Below, piece after piece: positions 1 to 8,074 of a DNA stretch of 56,396 nucleotides. Positions within the stretch are counted from its first letter, which is position 1, and each line of letters starts with the position of its first letter. Source of the DNA: Acidisphaera sp. (GTDB taxonomy: Bacteria; Pseudomonadota; Alphaproteobacteria; Acetobacterales; Acetobacteraceae); the NCBI GenBank assembly GCA_019240395.1, contig JAFAYM010000122.1, positions 1-56,396 on the forward strand, read 5' to 3'. The notes below the pieces were generated by a model. That model saw only the letters and a program-made list of their open reading frames with translations, searched no databases and was not told the DNA's origin. The position numbers and the translations under genes were made by a program.

Positions 1-641
1 CGGATGTAGGGCCGGATCGCCAGGAGCGTGCGCTGCACGCTGGCGAGGTCGGCTGCATCGGTGCTGTTCGGATCGTGGCCGAGATATTTCAGCACCGTCG
101 GGATCACGTCGATGGCGCTGTCCATCATGGTGATGCCGCAGCCGGCGAGCCGCCTGGCGTTTTCCGGCTTGAACAGCAGGTCCCAGCTGTCGAGCGGGGC
201 GTCCGGTGCGGCGGCGTGGATGCGATCGGCGATGATGCCGAGGCCGGTGGTTCCCCAGAGATAGATGGCGCCGTATCTGTTGCCGGGATCGGAGCTGGCG
301 ACGCGGGCCATCAAGGTCGGATCGAGGCCGGCGAGGTGCGGCAGGCGGGATTTGTCGAGCGGCAGCAGCGCGCCGTCGCGGATCAGGCGGGAGAAGGTCG
401 GCTCGCTCGTCGGCACGATCACGTCATAGCCGGAATGCCCGGCGAGCAGCTTGCCCTCGAGGGTTTCCAGGCTGTCGAACACGTCGTAGCGGATCTTTAT
501 GCCGGTCTGCTGCTCGAAGCGGGTGATGGCTGCCGGGTCGATGTAGTCCGTCCAGTTATAGACGTTGACCACGCGCTCCTGCCCTCGGGCGCCGGAGACC
601 GTGAGAAGCAGCAAGCACATGCATGCGAAACGACGGATCAT
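1..641 (-). CDS. Polyamine-type ABC substrate-binding protein (PotD/PotF-like), 3' end outside window
   Basis: Periplasmic binding protein expected to capture putrescine or spermidine for an ABC importer. The visible 213 residues begin with a short basic and hydrophobic signal peptide (MIRRFACMCLLLL) and continue with VYNWTDYIDP, FEQQTGIKIRYDVFDSLE and GYDVIVPTSEPT, all hallmarks of the PotD/PotF family. The start at 641 follows an AGGAG ribosome site. The gene runs off the left edge, so about 150 residues are missing and the permease and ATPase genes are not visible. The family is clear; the exact substrate is inferred. Confidence 0.88.
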   Translation of the reverse strand, partial: MIRRFACMCLLLLTVSGARGQERVVNVYNWTDYIDPAAITRFEQQTGIKIRYDVFDSLETLEGKLLAGHSGYDVIVPTSEPTFSRLIRDGALLPLDKSRLPHLAGLDPTLMARVASSDPGNRYGAIYLWGTTGLGIIADRIHAAAPDAPLDSWDLLFKPENARRLAGCGITMMDSAIDVIPTVLKYLGHDPNSTDAADLASVQRTLLAIRPYI

Positions 642-671
642 CGGATTCTCCTGCGACAACCCCTTTCCTAG

Positions 672-1568
672 TCATGGGGTCTGGGGCCGACGGGCCCCAG
701 CGGGGTCGAGGGGCGGAGCCCCTCGCCTTCCTTTCTCAGCTTGCTGCCATACCTCCGCCGGAGTCACCCCCGAGGCCCGCAGGTCGCGAAGCGTGGCCAC
801 ACCGTCGCGCTTGGCGAGTCGCCGCCCCGAGGCGTCGGTGAGCAGGGGGTGATGGGCATAGCACGGCGCCGGCCAGCCCAGCAGCGCCTGCAGCAGGCGA
901 TGCAGATCGGTGGCGGGGCGGAGGTCCTCGCCGCGGGTGACCAGGGTTATGCCTTGAACCGCATCGTCGTGGGTGACGCAGAGGTGGTAGCTGGCAGGTG
1001 CGTCCTTGCGGGCCAGCACGACGTCGCCGAAGCGTTCAGGACGGCAGCGGTGCTGCGCGCCGGCTTCCTCGAAGTGCAGGGGATGCGGCGCGGCGGCGGT
1101 GGCGGCCGCCATGTCGAGGCGGAGGGCGTAGGGCGTGCCGGCGGCGATGCGGGACTGCCGCTCGTCCTCGGACAATCCGCGGCAGAGGCCGGGATAGACC
1201 GGGGTGCCGTCCGGGGCATGAGGCGCGCCGGCCGACAGGCTGATCTCGCGCATGATGTCCGCCCGCGTGCAGAAGCAGGGATACAGCAACCCCCGTGCCG
1301 CCAGCCGGTCCAGCGCCGCCGCATACTCCGGCAGGTGGTGCGACTGCACCCGGACCGGGCCGTCCCAGGTCAGGCCGAGCCAGGCGAGGTCATCGAGGAT
1401 GGCGTCGGCGTATTCGGGGCGGCAGCGGCCGGGGTCGATGTCCTCGAGGCGCAGCAGGAAGCGTCCGCCGGCCTCGCGGGCGCGGCCGTGGGCGAACAGC
1501 GCGGCATGGGCGTGGCCGAGGTGCAGATAGCCGGTCGGGCTCGGGGCGAAGCGGGTGACGATGGACAT
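672..1568 (-). CDS. gluQ: Glutamyl-Q tRNA(Asp) synthetase
   Basis: GluQRS paralogue of glutamyl-tRNA synthetase that activates glutamate and attaches it to queuosine in tRNA(Asp). It has the RFAPSPTGYLHLGHAHAA segment (HIGH motif as HLGH), a zinc site made of CFC and the later Tyr/Cys of VYPGLCRG, and the KMSKS-like loop RRLAKRDG. There is no anticodon-binding domain, as expected for about 298 residues. I chose ATG 1568 because the protein alignment begins at MSIVTRFAPSP; longer in-frame starts would run into the divergent esterase gene. The last roughly 20 residues (GRRGAPPLDPAGARR) are encoded by an intergenic hairpin repeat and are unlikely to be native. Confidence 0.93.
   Translation of the reverse strand: MSIVTRFAPSPTGYLHLGHAHAALFAHGRAREAGGRFLLRLEDIDPGRCRPEYADAILDDLAWLGLTWDGPVRVQSHHLPEYAAALDRLAARGLLYPCFCTRADIMREISLSAGAPHAPDGTPVYPGLCRGLSEDERQSRIAAGTPYALRLDMAAATAAAPHPLHFEEAGAQHRCRPERFGDVVLARKDAPASYHLCVTHDDAVQGITLVTRGEDLRPATDLHRLLQALLGWPAPCYAHHPLLTDASGRRLAKRDGVATLRDLRASGVTPAEVWQQAEKGRRGAPPLDPAGARRPQTP
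681..725 (-). repeat. Double-hairpin intergenic repeat, copy A
   Basis: Two perfect stem-loops: CTGGGGCC/GGCCCCAG (681-700, GACG loop) and CGAGGGGC/GCCCCTCG (707-725, GGA loop). The copy overlaps the 3' end of gluQ. Read in the gluQ direction the GAGGGGC hairpin comes first. It is almost identical to copy E at 46150-46194. Confidence 0.85.
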
Positions 1569-1618
1569 GGTGTGGCCTGCAGGGTAGTCCCGCGCCCGGC
1601 AATGCGGGAGGCAGGCGG

Positions 1619-2278
1619 ATGGCGGAGCTGGACGGCCTGCGCTGGGGCCCGCGCTCGGGGGGCCGCGCGAAGCAGCTGGTGGTGCTCTGCCATGGCGTCG
1701 GCGCCGACGGCAACGACCTGATCGATCTGGCGCCGGTCTGGGCACAGGCGCTGCCCGACGCCGCCTTCGTGGCACCGCATGCGCCGGAGCCGTATGACGA
1801 CGCGCCGGAAGGGTTCGGCCGGCAATGGTTCAGCCTGGGCGATCGCAGCCCGGCGCGGCTGGAGGCCGGGGTGCGCCGGGCGGCGCCGGTGCTCGACGGT
1901 TTTCTCGCGGCCGAGCTGGCCAGGCTCGGATTGCCGGGGGACGCTCTGGCGCTGATGGGCTTCAGCCAGGGCGCGATGACGGTGCTGTTCGCCGGCCTGA
2001 GGCGCAACCCGCCGCCCCGCGCGATCCTCGCCTTCTCAGGCGCGCTGCTGGCACCCGGCAGCCTGGCGGAGGCAGCGGGGCGGCCGCCGGTGCTGCTGGT
2101 GCATGGGGAAGCGGACGAGGTGGTGCCGATCGGCCGCACGCGCGATGCCGAGGCGACGCTGCGGCAGGCCGGCTTTCCCGTCGAGACGCTGTATTGCCCC
2201 GGGCTCGGCCATGGCATCGACGAGGCCGGGCTTTCGGCCGGCGCGCTGTTCCTGCAGCGCGCATTTGCGGCGCCGTGA
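1619..2278 (+). CDS. Phospholipase/carboxylesterase (alpha/beta hydrolase fold)
   Basis: A 219-residue single-domain serine esterase of the phospholipase/carboxylesterase (acyl-protein thioesterase-like) family, probably cytoplasmic since no signal peptide is present. The sequence shows the oxyanion-loop segment LCHGVGADGNDL, the nucleophile elbow GFSQGA, an acid region HGEADEVVP and the catalytic histidine in GLGHGIDE. Length is typical. It is transcribed divergently from gluQ with only 50 bases between the two starts. Substrate unknown: such enzymes cleave short acyl esters or lysophospholipids. Confidence 0.88.
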   Translation: MAELDGLRWGPRSGGRAKQLVVLCHGVGADGNDLIDLAPVWAQALPDAAFVAPHAPEPYDDAPEGFGRQWFSLGDRSPARLEAGVRRAAPVLDGFLAAELARLGLPGDALALMGFSQGAMTVLFAGLRRNPPPRAILAFSGALLAPGSLAEAAGRPPVLLVHGEADEVVPIGRTRDAEATLRQAGFPVETLYCPGLGHGIDEAGLSAGALFLQRAFAAP

Positions 2279-2442
2279 CGCTCCGGTGAAAGCCGCGGCC
2301 GGCGCTTGCGGCGCTTGGGCGGCTCTGCGATAACCGCGTGGCTTTCGTGCGCACTTTATCTGGCCGGTGATCAGATGATTCCCACCAGAGGTTGTGGTCA
2401 GGCTTGTGCTCGGGAGTTGCTTGGCCTGCGGAGGAGCAGCGT

Positions 2443-3003
2443 GTGCCCGACGGCGGACAGCATTTCCCGGCGCTGGTCCTGAACGCGGATTTCCGACCGC
2501 TCTCGTATTTCCCGCTCTCCGTCTGGTGCTGGCAGGATGCGGTCAAGGCGGTGTTCCTCGATCGCGTGTCGGTGCTGAGCGAATACGATACCGAAGTGCA
2601 TTCGCCGAGCCTCAGCCTGCGCCTGCCCAGCGTGATCGCGTTGCGCGACTACATCCCGGCGGCGCGGCGGCCGGCCTTTACCCGGTTCAACGTGTTCCTG
2701 CGTGACGCCTTCGCCTGCCAGTATTGCGGCGAGCGGCAGCCGGCGCCGGACCTCACCTTCGATCACGTGGTGCCGCGCAGCCGGGGCGGGCGCACGACGT
2801 GGGAGAATGTCGTCACGGCGTGCGGCGTGTGCAATCTGCGCAAGGGTTCGCGGCTGCCGAAGGAATGCCGGATGTATCCGCGGCTGATGCCGCGCCAGCC
2901 CTCGACATGGGAGCTGCAGGAGAACGGGCGCGGTTTCCCGCCGAACTATCTGCATGAGAGCTGGCGCGATTATCTCTACTGGGACAGCGAGCTGGAGAGC
3001 TGA
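2443..3003 (+). CDS. HNH endonuclease, alphaproteobacterial housekeeping type
   Basis: A 186-residue HNH-fold nuclease. The N-terminal part (FPALVLNADFRPLSYFPLS) and the C-terminal FPPNYLHESWRDYLYWDSELE match the short HNH protein conserved in many alphaproteobacteria. The HNH core lies in the middle: CQYCG, then FDHVVPRSRGGRTTWEN, then CGVCNLRKG, giving the catalytic His and two Cys pairs for a structural zinc. I chose GTG 2443 because GGAGGAG sits six bases upstream; a TTG at 2392 would add an unconserved stretch. Biological role of the family is not established. Confidence 0.87.
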   Translation: MPDGGQHFPALVLNADFRPLSYFPLSVWCWQDAVKAVFLDRVSVLSEYDTEVHSPSLSLRLPSVIALRDYIPAARRPAFTRFNVFLRDAFACQYCGERQPAPDLTFDHVVPRSRGGRTTWENVVTACGVCNLRKGSRLPKECRMYPRLMPRQPSTWELQENGRGFPPNYLHESWRDYLYWDSELES

Positions 3004-3029
3004 TCGCTCGCCCCCATCTGCATGGGCGC

Positions 3030-3917
3030 ATGAAGATTTTTCGAGCCTCGGGGCGACAGACCGGCAAGCTCGCCACCCTCGGGGGGCTGCTGCTGGCGAT
3101 CGGGGTCATGACGACCCTGGTCTCCTATTCCGTGACGCTGTACCGGCTGTTCTGCTCGGTGACCGGGGCCGGCGGCACGACGCAGCGCGTCGCCGCCGAC
3201 ACCGCGAAGGTTTCCGCGCGGACGGTGACGGTGTTCTTCGACACCGACGTAGCGCCCGGCCTGCCCTGGCGCTTCGTGCCGGTGCAGCGGCAGACCGTGG
3301 TGCATCTCGGCGAAGAAGTGCCGGTGTTTTTCGAAGCCGAGAACACTTCCGACCGCGACATCGTCGGCCACGCCACGTTCAACGTGACCCCCGACAAGGC
3401 CGGCATCTATTTCAAGAAGATCGAGTGCTTCTGCTTCACCGAGGAGCGGCTGGCCGCGCATCAGAAGGTCGAGATGCCGGTGGAGTTCTTCGTCGATCCG
3501 GCAATTGCCGACAATCCCTCGACACGCGACGTCGAGCAGATCACGCTGTCCTACACGTTCTTCGAATCGAAGCGCGGCGATGGGGCGCAGGACCTCGCGC
3601 GCTTCGACGCGGCGCCCGACCCGGCGCTCGGGGAAAAGCTGTTCGCCAGCCAGTGCAGCGGCTGCCACGAGATGGCGCGCGCGAAGATCGGTCCGCCGCT
3701 CGGCGGGGTGATAGGGCGGCCGGCGGGCTCGGTTGCGGGGTACCCGTATTCGCCGGCGCTTGCGCAATCCGGGATCACCTGGTCCACGGGAACGCTGGAC
3801 AAGTGGCTCGCAGCGCCGCAGGCCGATGTGCCGGGCTCGCTCATGCCGATGGCGGTGAGCGATGCGGCGGTACGGCGCGACATCATTGCGTATCTGAGCA
3901 GGGCGGACGGTTCGTAA
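3030..3917 (+). CDS. ctaG: Cox11/CtaG copper-delivery protein fused to a class I cytochrome c
   Basis: Residues 1-190 are a complete Cox11/CtaG: one N-terminal membrane segment (GGLLLAIGVMTTLVSYSVTLY), YRLFCSVTGAGGTTQ, FNVTPDKAGIYF and the copper-binding CFCF motif at residues 133-136. Cox11 delivers copper to the CuB site of haem-copper oxidase from the periplasmic side. Unusually, about 100 more residues follow: a mono-haem cytochrome c domain with CSGCH at 209-213 and candidate axial methionines at 272 and 274 (LMPMA). CtaG normally ends near residue 190. No cytochrome oxidase genes adjoin it. The frame is unbroken, so the fusion looks genuine. Confidence 0.9.
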   Translation: MKIFRASGRQTGKLATLGGLLLAIGVMTTLVSYSVTLYRLFCSVTGAGGTTQRVAADTAKVSARTVTVFFDTDVAPGLPWRFVPVQRQTVVHLGEEVPVFFEAENTSDRDIVGHATFNVTPDKAGIYFKKIECFCFTEERLAAHQKVEMPVEFFVDPAIADNPSTRDVEQITLSYTFFESKRGDGAQDLARFDAAPDPALGEKLFASQCSGCHEMARAKIGPPLGGVIGRPAGSVAGYPYSPALAQSGITWSTGTLDKWLAAPQADVPGSLMPMAVSDAAVRRDIIAYLSRADGS

Positions 3918-3920
3918 ACG

Positions 3921-3977
3921 CGAGGGCTCCGCCCCCCGCGCTGAAGTATGGGACCCGCTGGGGCCCGTCGGCGCCAG
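3921..3977 (+). repeat. Double-hairpin intergenic repeat, copy B (degenerate)
   Basis: Starts four bases after the Cox11-cytochrome c stop codon. The first hairpin (3921-3938) is CGAGGGC against GCCCCCCG, imperfect. The second (3958-3977) is CTGGGGCC against GGCGCCAG with one mismatch and a CGTC loop. The spacer between hairpins is longer than in the other copies. Confidence 0.65.
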
Positions 3978-4011
3978 GCCCCATTACTTGTTTTGCTCCG
4001 CCGAGTTTCGA

Positions 4012-4326
4012 TCAGCGGGGGGCCGCCGCAACATGCAGTTCGACGCCGGCCCGCTTTTGCAGGTAACCGATTATGCCGAAGAGATTGCGCGCCTGCGGAT
4101 TGCCGCGCGGACCGAGCATGCGGATGAGGCTCTTCGCCGGCGTGCCGGTCACCTCACCAAGTTTCTCGAATCCGACCGTCGCCTTGATGTAGTCGCGCAG
4201 TATCGCCTTGCCGGTATCGACATCACCGGCGAGCATGGTCTCGATGCCTTCGCGCAGCAGCGCGTGACCGAAGGCGGGATCCCTGGCAATCCGCTGCTGC
4301 ACCAGTTCCTTGAAATCCCGCGTCAG
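4012..4326 (-). CDS. Antitoxin-like HTH protein (addiction-module antidote family), no toxin alongside
   Basis: About 104 residues resembling the small DNA-binding proteins that accompany RelE/HigB-like toxins: an N-terminal helix (FKELVQQRIARDPAFGHAL), then LLREGIETMLAGD, then an HTH-like LGEVTGTPAKSLIRMLGPRGNP ending with NLFGIIGYLQKRAGVEL. The start is uncertain. No ATG/GTG/TTG lies at the conserved beginning, but CTG 4326 has GGAGG eight bases upstream; a GTG at 4395 would add 23 unconserved residues. No toxin gene is found on either side, so it may be a solitary regulator. Confidence 0.68.
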   Translation of the reverse strand: MTRDFKELVQQRIARDPAFGHALLREGIETMLAGDVDTGKAILRDYIKATVGFEKLGEVTGTPAKSLIRMLGPRGNPQARNLFGIIGYLQKRAGVELHVAAAPR

Positions 4327-4435
4327 TGCTATCGCTCGCCTCCGTTCATGCCAGCGGATTGCGCCTCCGCCGGTAGTCCGCGCCCATGGTAACACAGGAG
4401 TTAGCTCATCATAACCGGCCGTATCCCCGAACGCT

Positions 4436-4987
4436 TCAGAGTCTTTCGCTCGCCGCGATCGCCGCTCGGCAGCCGGCCTTGATCAACGCGGAGAGCAGGC
4501 GGTAGCCGGGGGCCTGCTCGGCTTCGTGCGCCAGGCCGATGTCGCGGTGCTCCAGCTCCTCGGCGCGGAATTTCTCGATGGTGGCGCGCAGCTCCGTTTC
4601 GTCCTCGCCGAGTTCCGCCGCCTGCCGGGCATAGTGCGTGTCGATCGCCTCTTCGACGGCGACGGTGCAGGCCATGGCGGCGCGCTCGCCCAGCGCGGCC
4701 GTCGCGGCACCCAGCGCGTAGCCCGCGAGATGCCACAGCGGCAGCAGCGCCGTCGGCCGGACCCGGCGCTGCGCAACCAGGTCGCTGAAGGTCGCGAGAT
4801 GCTGCTGCTCCTGCGCCAGCATGTGCCGCAGCAGCGCGGCCTTGTCGCCGCGACCCAGCACGGCAAGCTGCCCGGCATAGATGCGCGCCGCGCCATACTC
4901 GCCGGCATGATCGACGCGGATCATGCGGGCCACCCGCGCCTGCGGCGTGGGATCGCCGGGCAGCCGCCCGGTTTCGCTGACGCTCAT
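4436..4987 (-). CDS. coq7: Demethoxyubiquinone hydroxylase (Coq7, di-iron)
   Basis: Ferritin-like di-iron monooxygenase that adds the last ring hydroxyl in ubiquinone biosynthesis. The two helix-pair iron motifs are visible: VDHAGEYGA and EQQHL in the first half, VEEAIDTHY and AEELEHRDI in the second. At 183 residues it has normal bacterial length. ATG 4987 overlaps the dsbB stop as ATGA, so translation is likely coupled to dsbB. Presence of coq7 fits a respiring, ubiquinone-using proteobacterium. Confidence 0.93.
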   Translation of the reverse strand: MSVSETGRLPGDPTPQARVARMIRVDHAGEYGAARIYAGQLAVLGRGDKAALLRHMLAQEQQHLATFSDLVAQRRVRPTALLPLWHLAGYALGAATAALGERAAMACTVAVEEAIDTHYARQAAELGEDETELRATIEKFRAEELEHRDIGLAHEAEQAPGYRLLSALIKAGCRAAIAASERL

Positions 4988-5484
4988 CTCCGGACTCCTC
5001 TGCTGCGTCCGAGATAGATGGCAAGCAGCGCCGAGACGCAAAGAGCATAGAGCAGGTTCATCGCCGCCATCGACAGCCTCAGTCCGGGAATGAGATAGCT
5101 CGGCGCGTCGCACGGCTTTGACGGCCGTGCCGGCATCGAGGCGACCATCTGCGCGATGCTGCCATGGGCGAGGCGGGGCGCCAGACATTCCGGCAGCGGG
5201 CTCGGCCAGAAATGCTGCTCCACCCCGACATGCAGCGCCGCCAGCCCGGCGCCGGCCAGCAGGCTCGCCAGCAGCAGGAACAGCAGCGGCCGGGCGAACC
5301 GGCGCGGCAGCAGCAGGACCAGCAGGCCTGCCGCAGCGGCGACGCGGTACGGCCAGCGCTCCCAGAGACACAGCGCGCACGGGGCGAGACCCCCGAAACG
5401 CTCCGTCGCCAGCGCCACCGCCAGCGCCGCCGCTGCTGCCGCTGCGGAAAACAAGGCGATCGCGCGTGGCTCGGGGAGCGGCAT
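4984..5484 (-). CDS. dsbB: Disulfide bond formation protein DsbB
   Basis: Inner-membrane oxidoreductase that reoxidises DsbA and passes electrons to quinone. The 166 residues form four membrane segments, with the first redox pair CALC at 36-39 and a second periplasmic pair in PLPECLAP and SKPCDAP. WERWPYR after the first pair is typical of the family. Start chosen at MPLPEPRAI, just ahead of the first hydrophobic segment. Coupled by a 4-base overlap to coq7, a sensible partner because DsbB needs ubiquinone. Confidence 0.9.
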   Translation of the reverse strand: MPLPEPRAIALFSAAAAAAALAVALATERFGGLAPCALCLWERWPYRVAAAAGLLVLLLPRRFARPLLFLLLASLLAGAGLAALHVGVEQHFWPSPLPECLAPRLAHGSIAQMVASMPARPSKPCDAPSYLIPGLRLSMAAMNLLYALCVSALLAIYLGRSRGVRR

Positions 5485-5607
5485 GGCGGCGATATGGACG
5501 GCTTTGCCGGACGCGGCAAGCGGCCGCGTCCGGATGCGGCAAGCGGAGGCCGATTGCCGGCCCGCGCCGGCGCGCTTACCGTCACCGGAGCAACGGAGGG
5601 ACCGGAC

Positions 5608-6231
5608 ATGCTGCGTCTGTGGGGTCGCGACAATTCCAGCAACGTCATGAAGGTGATCTGGCTCCTCGAGGAGCTGCGCCTGCCCTACGAGCGCCTCGAC
5701 GTCGGCGGCCCGTTCGGCAAGACCGATACTCCGGAATACCGCGCCATGAACCCGACCGGCCTGGTGCCGACGCTCGATGACGACGGGTTCACAATGTGGG
5801 AGAGCAACGCCATCCTGCGCTACCTCTGCGAGGCGCACGCGCCGGAGACGCCGCTGTGGCCCAAGCAGCCGCAAGCGCGGGGGAAAATCGACCAGTGGAT
5901 GGACTACCAGCAATGCGGCATGAACCGCCCGCAAGGCGTGGTCTTCCTTGGCCTGATCCGCACACCTCCGGAAAAGCGCGACATGGCAGCGATCGCCAAG
6001 GGGGCCGAGGAGGCCGGACGCTCATGGGCCATCGTCGACGCCGCGCTCGGTCGGCATCCCTTCGTCGCGGGCGAGGCGTTCTCGCTCGCCGACATCGTGT
6101 TCGGCGTGCACGCGCATCGCTGGCTGCAGTTCCCGGTCGCGCGGCCGGACACGCCGCATCTGAAAGCCTGGTACGAGCGGCTGCTCACCCGGCCGATCTA
6201 CGCCAAGCACATCGCCCGACCGCTGACGTGA
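5608..6231 (+). CDS. Glutathione S-transferase family protein
   Basis: Cytosolic GST of 207 residues. The thioredoxin-like N-terminal domain (residues 1-80) begins MLRLWGRDNSSNVMKVIW, with the glutathione-contacting NPTGLVPTLDDDG and WESNAILRYL; the helical C-terminal domain carries VAGEAFSLADIVFG. The start follows a GGAGGG site, and longer in-frame starts would overlap dsbB on the other strand. The S-N pair after GRD suggests a Ser-type (theta/beta-like) active site. Substrate unknown. Confidence 0.9.
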   Translation: MLRLWGRDNSSNVMKVIWLLEELRLPYERLDVGGPFGKTDTPEYRAMNPTGLVPTLDDDGFTMWESNAILRYLCEAHAPETPLWPKQPQARGKIDQWMDYQQCGMNRPQGVVFLGLIRTPPEKRDMAAIAKGAEEAGRSWAIVDAALGRHPFVAGEAFSLADIVFGVHAHRWLQFPVARPDTPHLKAWYERLLTRPIYAKHIARPLT

Positions 6232-6262
6232 CCGACGCGGCGGCCAACCCGCTTGCGGCGGG

Positions 6263-7171
6263 ATGACACACCGGATGCGGCGCCGCGTCGGCTACGACCG
6301 GCCCGCCTTCGCCTATCTCCTCAACCTTCCGTCGCTCGCGGCGATCCTGCTGCTGGTCGGCTATCCCATCGCCTCCTCGAGCTGGGTCAGCCTGCATCGC
6401 TACAATCTAAAACGGCCGCGGGTGTTCGCCTTCGTCGGTCTGGACAATTACCGCGATATCGTCGGGTCGGAGGAGTTCTGGTCGGCGCTGCGCGTGACGC
6501 TGATCTTCACCGTGCTCGCCGTCGTCATCGTCGTGGCGCTCGGGTTGGCGGTGGCGCTGCTGCTCAGCCAGGCATTCCCGGGCCGCGGCCTGGTGCGCGC
6601 GCTGATCCTGATCCCCTGGGCCATTCCGCCGGTTGTCAACGGGCTGATGTGGCAGTGGATCTACGACCCGAAAATCGGCGCGTTGAATGCGCTGCTGCGC
6701 GGGCTCGGGCTGATCCGCGAGTATCAGGGGTGGCTCTCCGATCCCGGCTATGCCGTGGGCGGGCTGCTCTGCGCCCATGTCTGGAATGAGTTTCCGTTGG
6801 CCGCCATCCTGCTGATGGGCGCGCTGCAGCGGGTGCCGGGCGACCTCTACGACGCCGGCCGGGTGGACGGCTGCAAGGCGCGGCACCTGTTCCGCCACGT
6901 CACCCTGCCCTGGCTGTCGCAGACCTTGCTGGTGGTGCTGATCCTACAGACCATGCTGGCGATCCGCGTGTTCGACATCATCTACGTGCTGACCGCCGGC
7001 GGCCCGGGCACCGCGACGACCACGCTCGCCTGGCAGACCTACCTCACCACCTTCACCAGCCTCGATTTCGGCCATGGCAGCGCCTATGCCTACATCATCA
7101 CGCTGATCACGCTCGGGCTGGCGCTGGCGTATTTCCGCATCCTGTACGGGCGCGGGGAGTTCGAGGCGTGA
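6263..7171 (+). CDS. Sugar-type ABC transporter permease, MalF/UgpA-like
   Basis: Inner-membrane permease of the carbohydrate uptake-1 type, 302 residues with six predicted membrane segments starting at LLNLPSLAAILLLVGYPI. The EAA loop that docks the ATPase is DAGRVDGCKARHLFRHVTLP in the second half. It is the first gene of a three-gene importer and ends in a GTGA overlap with the next permease. A second in-frame ATG four codons downstream is an equally possible start. Substrate cannot be read from sequence. Confidence 0.88.
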   Translation: MTHRMRRRVGYDRPAFAYLLNLPSLAAILLLVGYPIASSSWVSLHRYNLKRPRVFAFVGLDNYRDIVGSEEFWSALRVTLIFTVLAVVIVVALGLAVALLLSQAFPGRGLVRALILIPWAIPPVVNGLMWQWIYDPKIGALNALLRGLGLIREYQGWLSDPGYAVGGLLCAHVWNEFPLAAILLMGALQRVPGDLYDAGRVDGCKARHLFRHVTLPWLSQTLLVVLILQTMLAIRVFDIIYVLTAGGPGTATTTLAWQTYLTTFTSLDFGHGSAYAYIITLITLGLALAYFRILYGRGEFEA

Positions 7172-8043
7172 GGCTGGCCTCGCGCCCGCAGGCGCAGCGC
7201 CTGATGCTGATGGGCGGCGGGCTGTTGGTGGCCGCGTTCGTGCTCGCGCCGTTCTCCTGGCTCGTGCTGACCAGCCTGATGCACGAGCGCAACGTGCTGT
7301 CGGTGCCGCCGGAGCTCGGCTGGAACAGCCTGACGCTGCAGAATTACGTTTCCTTCATCAATCCCACCGGCATCCGCGCCGTCGTCGGCAGCCGCGCCGC
7401 CGAAGACACCCTGCCGAGCCTGGCCAATTCGCTGATCGCGGCTTCCGGCACGGCGGCGCTGAACCTCATCCTCGGGACACTTGCGGGATACAGCTTCGCG
7501 CGCCTGAAGTTCCGCGGGCAGACATCGCTGCTGGTGCTGTATCTGGGCTCGCGGATGGTGCCGGGCATCGCGCTGATCGTGCCGCTCTATCTCACCATCA
7601 AGACCTACGGGCTGCTGGACAATCTGGCCGCGCTCGCCATCACCTACCTGACCTTCACCCTGCCGTTCACGATCTGGCTGCTGAAGAGCTACTTCCAGGG
7701 CATTCCGCGCTCGCTCGAGGAAGCCGCGCTGGTGGACGGCTGCGGCTGGTGGCAGATGCTGTTCCGCATCCTGCTGCCCGCGGCGGCTCCCGGGCTGGCG
7801 GCGGCCGGGATGTTCGCCTTCATGACGTCCTGGAACGATTACCTGTTCGCCGTCATCCTGACCACGACGATGGCCGCGAAGACCGTGCCCGTCGTGGTCG
7901 CCGGGTTTGCAACCGACGTCACCACTGAGCGGACGCTGATGGCGACCGGCGGCGTGCTGGCGGTGCTGCCGCCGCTGCTGCTGGCGCTGTTCTTTCAGCG
8001 GCTGATCGTGCAGGGTCTGACGACCGGCGCCGTCAAGCAATGA
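7168..8043 (+). CDS. Sugar-type ABC transporter permease, MalG/UgpE-like
   Basis: Second permease of the importer, 291 residues, with GTG start overlapping the previous stop. It shows the first membrane segment GGLLVAAFVLAPFSWLVL, a periplasmic region, and the EAA loop LEEAALVDGCGWWQMLFRILLP that contacts the nucleotide-binding subunit. It presumably forms a heterodimer with the upstream permease. No ATPase gene follows. Confidence 0.88.
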   Translation: MRLASRPQAQRLMLMGGGLLVAAFVLAPFSWLVLTSLMHERNVLSVPPELGWNSLTLQNYVSFINPTGIRAVVGSRAAEDTLPSLANSLIAASGTAALNLILGTLAGYSFARLKFRGQTSLLVLYLGSRMVPGIALIVPLYLTIKTYGLLDNLAALAITYLTFTLPFTIWLLKSYFQGIPRSLEEAALVDGCGWWQMLFRILLPAAAPGLAAAGMFAFMTSWNDYLFAVILTTTMAAKTVPVVVAGFATDVTTERTLMATGGVLAVLPPLLLALFFQRLIVQGLTTGAVKQ

Positions 8044-8074
8044 CATCCCCGCGCAACCCAAGGGAAAGCAGGAC

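Noticed and set aside
4327-4435. Search for a toxin gene next to the antitoxin-like protein
   Set aside because: The 109 bases upstream and the 94 bases downstream cannot encode a RelE/HigB toxin, and nothing similar is found on either strand.
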